Source: Cricetomys ansorgei | Lineage: Eukaryota > Chordata > Mammalia > Rodentia > Nesomyidae | Direction: 5' to 3' | NCBI GenBank assembly: GCA_026225945.1 | Contig: JAMJFZ010000690.1 | Coordinates: 938,501-1,002,500 of the forward strand | DNA: 64,000 nt | Part shown: positions 59,039 through 64,000 of the stretch, one piece after another | Layout of the letters: every line of letters begins with the position of its first letter | How positions within the stretch are numbered: position 1 is the first letter of the stretch | Position numbers and translations under genes: made by a program | The notes under the pieces: model-generated | Database searches by the model: none | What the model was told of the DNA's origin: nothing | Seen by the model: the letters and a program-made list of their open reading frames with translations, nothing else

Positions 59039-59740
59039 CCATGAACTTGATTCTGTGTGTGTGTCATAGTTTACTTCTAGTCTAATGCCCTTGCTTTTTT
59101 TAAGTTTTCACATTCTAAACACTTGTCACCATTGTGCTTTCTCTGTCAATAGCAGTAGTGGGCAAGAGTACAAGAGAAATGCAAGTTGCAAAAATAAACA
59201 CGACAAAGAAGCATTTTACAGAAACTGACACCTCATCACAGAAAAGTCACTGCATTCCTGTGTGAAGACCCTTATCTACTCTTATCTAATTAAGGTTGAG
59301 CTGGACTTCTTAGTTTTGGATCTGCCTAAAGTGTGTGCCACTTTAATGGAGTAGGAAGTCTATGCTGTACACTGGGGTGGTCATCTCCTATCTCCCTGTA
59401 TGTGAATGTCACAAATAGCCAGGCATTTCCAGTGTGCTCTGCAGGAACCAGTGGCATTGAGCTCAGTGAATGGCATGTCCGAGTTGCTTTTCTTGTTTTG
59501 CTTTCTGAATCACTGGGTTCAAACTCACATTGAGCTTGATGGGCTTCATCTTTACAGCATCATGTAGCATCCTTTCTGGACTCTCTTTCAGGAACTAGAA
59601 CTTTGATATACATTATCTCAAATTGTAGTTCAAAGTTCTGTTACCCTATTATATTGAATCTTCTGTTTCAGGAAACCCAATGCCATATGAACCATGCTGC
59701 CATTTTCTTCCTCCAGGTTAATATGCAGATAGGTTTTGTT
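59039..59740. other. Post-gene flank of copy 2, no gene seen
   Basis: Up to about 59420 it aligns with the copy 1 flank. Beyond that no gene or named repeat is visible. Confidence 0.5.
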
Positions 59741-59744
59741 GGTT

Positions 59745-60110
59745 ATTTTTTGGTAGCTTGACAAAATCTTTAGTAAACTGAGAAGAGTGGAGCTTGGCTG
59801 TGATGGTTGGTTTTTGTTAGCTTGACAAAAATCTACAGTTTTCTGAGAAAAGGGAATTTCCATTATGGAAATACCTTCATGAAATTGGCTTGTAGGAAAT
59901 CTTGTAGAGCATTAATGATTAATGACTGGTCTGGGAGGGTCCAGAGGACTCTGGGCTATGCCACATTGGGATAAGTGGTCTTGGGTTGTAAAAGAAAGCA
60001 CACTGAGGTAGCCATGGTGAGCAAGCCAGTAACTAGAGTTATTCTATTGTCTCTACATTCACTCCTGCCTCTAGGTTACTTTTTTGATTCCTGACTTACG
60101 TTCCCTCAGT
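59745..60110 (-). mobile_element. hAT-like (URR1-type) element, antisense
   Basis: Reads 'ctgtgatggttggtttttgt' (59799), 'agcttgacaaaa', 'agaaagcacactgaggtagc' and 'agcaagccagtaac', in the order expected for the reverse complement of the elements at 62545 and 25205. The first ~30 bp are tandemly repeated at the left edge ('ttggt...agcttgacaaaa' at 59738 and 59808). Confidence 0.6.
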
Positions 60111-60119
60111 GATAGACTG

Positions 60120-62540
60120 CTAACTTTCTGCTCTGGTTTTCTCTGGTGAGCCCCTCTCCTCCCCAGAATCAAGCCCAACCATGGCATCTCCACTTCAACA
60201 GGAGTAGTATGAGGTGTGTAACTCACACTTGGTCTTTGCAGGATGAATTCCCAAGTCCCCTTCCTACCAGAACCACCCCCACTGTGCCTGCCTAGATCTT
60301 GTCACAGATTCTATTCTGTCCTCTTCCAGTGAATTCCAGCTGAAGTAACAGTACCTGTGTCATCCCTGTACCCCAAGACTAATTCTGGATGCAGACATCA
60401 CACCACATTTGCTTGGAGATCTTCCCTAAATCACTTCTGCTAACCACATGCACACATTCCCAGGCCTAGGATCCATCATACAGCATCTGCACATGTTTTC
60501 ACAGTGTATTCTCTGAAACCCAGCTTGCCTGGGCCATCTTCACATTTTCATGTCTGTCTATAGTGAACATATATACCAGCTTGGCATGATGAAAACAACA
60601 AACCTTTACCTGCCATTGTAGTGTTCATCCTTCCACACCTGACTCCAAACACAGTTCTTTTATGAGTTTTCTCATGACTGCCACTATTCATAGACCAACA
60701 TTTACATTTCTACCCAAATTAGCCTAGCTAAGTGCTTGCAGATCAAGCTAAGGGTTACATTTTGAGGAAAATGGAACGTTGCCCTCAAGGGCCATACCAT
60801 AATTACAGGCCCTGATCAGATCACAGTGTATATGCTGGAATTCTTTTGATAGTCTCATTGCTGCACCCATGCTGGCTGTCTTCACACTTGCAGGATTTGC
60901 TTTGGATGTATTTCCTTTGCATTGTCATCTTCCCATAACCTTTATTTCCAGAGTCACCCCTTCATTTCTAGGACAAACTTCAGTCATACATATACTGCAC
61001 CAGATTTTTCTACCATGTTCAAGCTGCCTGTGTTAACTTCACACTACACAGCTTTGCTCTTGACCCACAGGTCATGCACTGGCCTTGCTAGCTGAGCTCC
61101 CCTGAACCTTGGCTGCCATGGACTTAACCACACTTCCATGTCTATCTGTGGTGGTACAACACCCTCACCAACACTCCCTGGTCAATTCCCAAAGAAGCAA
61201 GGCCACCATTTGCTATGTCCATTCTCCAGGTCTATCTCTGTGTATACCCAGATTTGGTTGGTTAGCACCATTGAATCTTGCCTACCAGAATCAACAAGTC
61301 ACTCCCTTTCCTTCCACTTCCCATGCAGCTCTGGCAAGAGTCTCTTCTGGTATTTATGCCAGATGTAAGCACACATATACCATCTCCATAGTCTAAAGCC
61401 CACAGCTGAATGCATAGTTTGAAGACTGGCCTTGATTTGAGGCACTACTCTAAAAATAATTTGCCTGGGCCAATCACTCACTCCTAACCCCAGCTCAGGT
61501 TATGTAGCTCCTGCAAAAGCTTTCCCAAGTGATACATAATAGAACCAAGCCCACTTGTACCATCTGCATATACCATAACCTAGTTTTAGATGACAGGTCA
61601 CATATCAACCTCGCCCTATGATGCTTCCACGAAATTCCATGAATTTCACCATCTAGTGCCATCCCCAGACCTTCTTGTTTAGATGTCTAACTCATAATAC
61701 ACAGTTCCCATAACAGTGTTGCCTTGTTATCTCAAAGAAACTTGTCTTCCAGCACTGTTCACATTGTCCTGGGCATTGCTTTGGTCATGCAGTTATATCA
61801 ATAGCTCTCCAGATCTGTTCCTTCAGAAACCAGCTGGCCTGTGCCAGGCATTACTGTTACATCTGCAAACTTCCTGAAACTAGCATAGGAAACAGAGACC
61901 ATACACTGATTTGCATGATCATGGTCTATAGCACCTCCCCTGGCAGTATCATCCCCACACTCCCTGGCATTACAGTCTATATCAAGATGTGCAGATTTCT
62001 TAATGGATTTGCCTTGTGTCCTGCCAAGAATCACCCATGCCAATACCATCCTAATACTCCCATACCTAGCTCCTGTCTAGCCGATCCTACACTATCTTTC
62101 TCTGCAGTACGCCCTCAGAACCAAACTTCACCCAACTATCTGCACAGTGAAAGACCTCTCTGTAGATTCACATATCATGCACCAATTTTTCCTGGTGATC
62201 TCCACATAACCTCACTTGCTTTTGACATTACCACACTTCCTGAAGTAGTTTATGGCACATGGTTCCTGCACACACATTTCCTAGTGAGTTACATTTGAAT
62301 ACAGCCATATTATGGTCTTTTTTTGGCTCCCAGATCTTTGCTTGTTGAGCATGCCTGCCGGTAACATCACTACATTTTGAGGTCTTACCTAGTCTTGAAG
62401 CCATCCTTGATTGGTTCCCAATGAGATAATATCACCTGAACCATCTCTGCATTCCAGGTTCTAACATTCTCATTTTCCCAGTTCATGGAAAGACTTGCCT
62501 GATAAAAGACATCAGAGAATTTTCCCCCAGTAAGTAACTA
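60120..62540 (+). repeat. Degenerate ~88-bp tandem array downstream of claudin-like copy 2
   Basis: Same unit words as 17640-25200 ('ccccaagactaattctggat' at 60370, 'cacattcccaggcctagga' at 60454, 'caccaatttttcctggtgat' at 62180), same strand, same position relative to the gene. At 2.4 kb it is about one third of the copy 1 array. Open frames inside it are shadows. Confidence 0.75.
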
Positions 62541-62544
62541 ACTC

Positions 62545-62880
62545 CCTTATTGATGTGATAAAGAAACACGACCAAAAGCAGCTTTAGAGGAAAGGGTTTA
62601 TTTCAGCTTAGACTTTCAAACTGCAGGCAGGAACCTTGGGGCAGGAACTGACACAGAGGCCATAGAGAAATGTTTCTTACTAGCTTTCTGCCCATGGCTC
62701 AGTAAATTTGCTTTTTTACAGAACTCAGTATAACCTAAATAATGTGACACCACCTCTAGTGGACTCCAACATTAAACATTAATCAAGAAAATTCTCCACA
62801 ATCTTGCCTATAGACAAATTATATAGAAGAATTTTCTCAATTAAGATTTCTTCTTTCCATATGACCCTAGCATATGTCAT
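62545..62880 (+). mobile_element. hAT-like element closing the copy 2 array
   Basis: 'tgatgtgataaagaaacacg' (62555), 'aaagggtttatttcagctta', 'gaactgacacagaggccata' and 'tttacagaactcagtataac' match 25205-25560 in order. Confidence 0.65.
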
Positions 62881-63189
62881 GATTGCAAATTAGTAATCAA
62901 CACAATTGATTACTTATCAGCTTCTGTAGTTGTACACTTACTGCGGTGGCTCAGCAAGGAAGACACAGGAGCATTTTTATAGATGTAAACACTGCCAGAC
63001 CTCAGCAGAGGGAACCACTATCATGGTGAGTGCCATATTGGACAGTGGAACCCTGAGCATCTCATCTCAGGGGTTTTTATTGATACCTCAGCTCCTCAGG
63101 TGTTCTATTGATAGCACGTGCAGATCATGAGGTATCAAACATCTTTTACATAAAGCCAATAATCACTGACAATACAAATGCCAAGGCCT
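62881..63189. other. Unclassified DNA, no gene seen
   Basis: A short unassigned segment between the hAT-like element and the RMER-type repeat. No credible open frame. Confidence 0.4.
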
Positions 63190-64000
63190 AGGCATCCTTC
63201 ACCCAACAAAGCACAAAACAACTATTTTAAACATAACTAAAAATAAACATCTCCAACAACTTTACACAAAAGCATCACTACTAAGCCATAACCTTTCCTT
63301 TCTTTTTATCCTCTAGGTCTCAATCCTGTGATACTATATATAACTTTAAAATCCGTTCGGTTTTTAAAATTTCAAACACTTGAAAATTACATTCTCTTTA
63401 AAATAATTAAAGTCACTTCAAATCCATAGTCTTTCATCTCTTGACTCCTATAAAACAAAAACCAAACAAGTTAAATATTCTCTTTGTACTAGAGGGAAGA
63501 ATAATGGAATAATTATGATCAAACCAATGTAAAACTAAACTACATCAGGGAAACAACTGAGTGGTATTGATTCACAATCTTTTGAGCTTCAAATTTATGT
63601 AGTTCTGGCTCTGTCATCAGCAACACAAGAAGGTTGTCTCAGTGCTCAGTGCAAGTTTACTCTAGACTTGCTGCTGCCCTTCTGTTATTTCCACTACACT
63701 GGGGTCTCCTCAGTGACTGAGGATACACTTTCACCAATAGCCTCTTCTCTGCTCTCTTCACCATGATCCAAACTCATGGTGCCAAAGCTCAGCTTTTATT
63801 CACGACTCCTTTAATCCTTTTTCCTCTGCTGCAAGTGAGGCTGCATGTTAAAAAATGGCCACTTCTGCCCTCTCACCAATTATAATCTCAGATGCTCTGT
63901 ACAGTGAGATCCAAAGAACCACAGCTACCAGAGCCACATTCACCCTCCTAGTCCTGGCAATGTTCATTCAGTTCATGGACCAGCTTTCCCTCACAAGTTG
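63190..64000 (-). repeat. Rodent medium-reiteration repeat (RMER-type), copy 2, cut by window end
   Basis: Parallels 29710-30600: 'ttaaatattctctttgtact' (63471), 'agagggaagaataatggaat' and a later C-rich part. The family name is from memory and the orientation is tentative. Confidence 0.4.

Larger units (their letters stand above)
49915..62880 (+). repeat. Segmental duplication, copy 2
   Basis: Direct counterpart of 9470-25560 (see that entry for matched landmarks). Copy-2-specific material includes the IAP-like solo LTR (51717-52075), a CA-rich block (53060-53280) and the ~72-bp repeat element (54271-55870). Copy-1-specific material includes the hAT at 9925, the L1 ORF2 insert at 12976 and the nested LTR at 21518. 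Confidence 0.8.

Overview
This is mammalian genomic DNA, almost certainly from a murid-type rodent: Lx/L1-type 3' UTR fragments on both strands, several rodent-type hAT-Charlie-like elements, class II (ERVK-type) LTRs and (CA)n tracts fill most of it, while B1, B2 and ID SINEs are nearly absent. The only genes I can support as protein-coding are two paralogous claudin-34-like four-transmembrane genes on the + strand (coding exons 14627-14655 + 15948-16611, and 56860-56867 + 58265-58937). The claudin-34 family is X-linked in rodents, so an X-chromosome location is likely; that is inference. Mouse versus rat cannot be decided from what I can see.  Layout. 1-5790: unclassified DNA and L1 pieces. 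5795-9240: a 19-bp minisatellite followed by diverged ~310-bp units (arm A of an inverted duplication). 9470-25560: first copy of a segmental duplication, holding claudin-like copy 1 and then a 7.5-kb degenerate ~88-bp tandem array ending in a hAT-like element. 25640-35745: L1 sequence on both strands, a simple repeat and a rodent medium-reiteration repeat. 36000-40262: arm B, the reverse-complement counterpart of arm A, interrupted by a ~1.1-kb insert with a small secreted-protein-like ORF. 40700-47120: more 88-bp array, broken by nested transposons including a complete-ended but internally decayed type-D-like endogenous retrovirus at 41909-46455. 47280-49330: L1. 49915-62880: second copy of the segmental duplication, with claudin-like copy 2 and its own 88-bp array ending in the same hAT-like element. 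62881-64000: repeats.  How it fits together. The window is a local gene-amplification landscape: one unit (claudin-like gene plus downstream 88-bp array plus hAT end) was duplicated in direct orientation about 42 kb apart, and a separate minisatellite block was duplicated in inverted orientation about 31 kb apart. Later insertions (an IAP-like solo LTR in copy 2 only, a 745-bp LTR in the copy 1 array, L1 pieces) make the copies differ. The most interesting items are the two-exon claudin-like gene pair with a shifted start in copy 2 and no claudin disulfide cysteines; the inverted minisatellite arms; and the endogenous retrovirus, which joins class II pol sequence to a gamma-like TM remnant and keeps a bipartite element resembling the constitutive transport element (CTE) of type-D retroviruses just before its 3' LTR.
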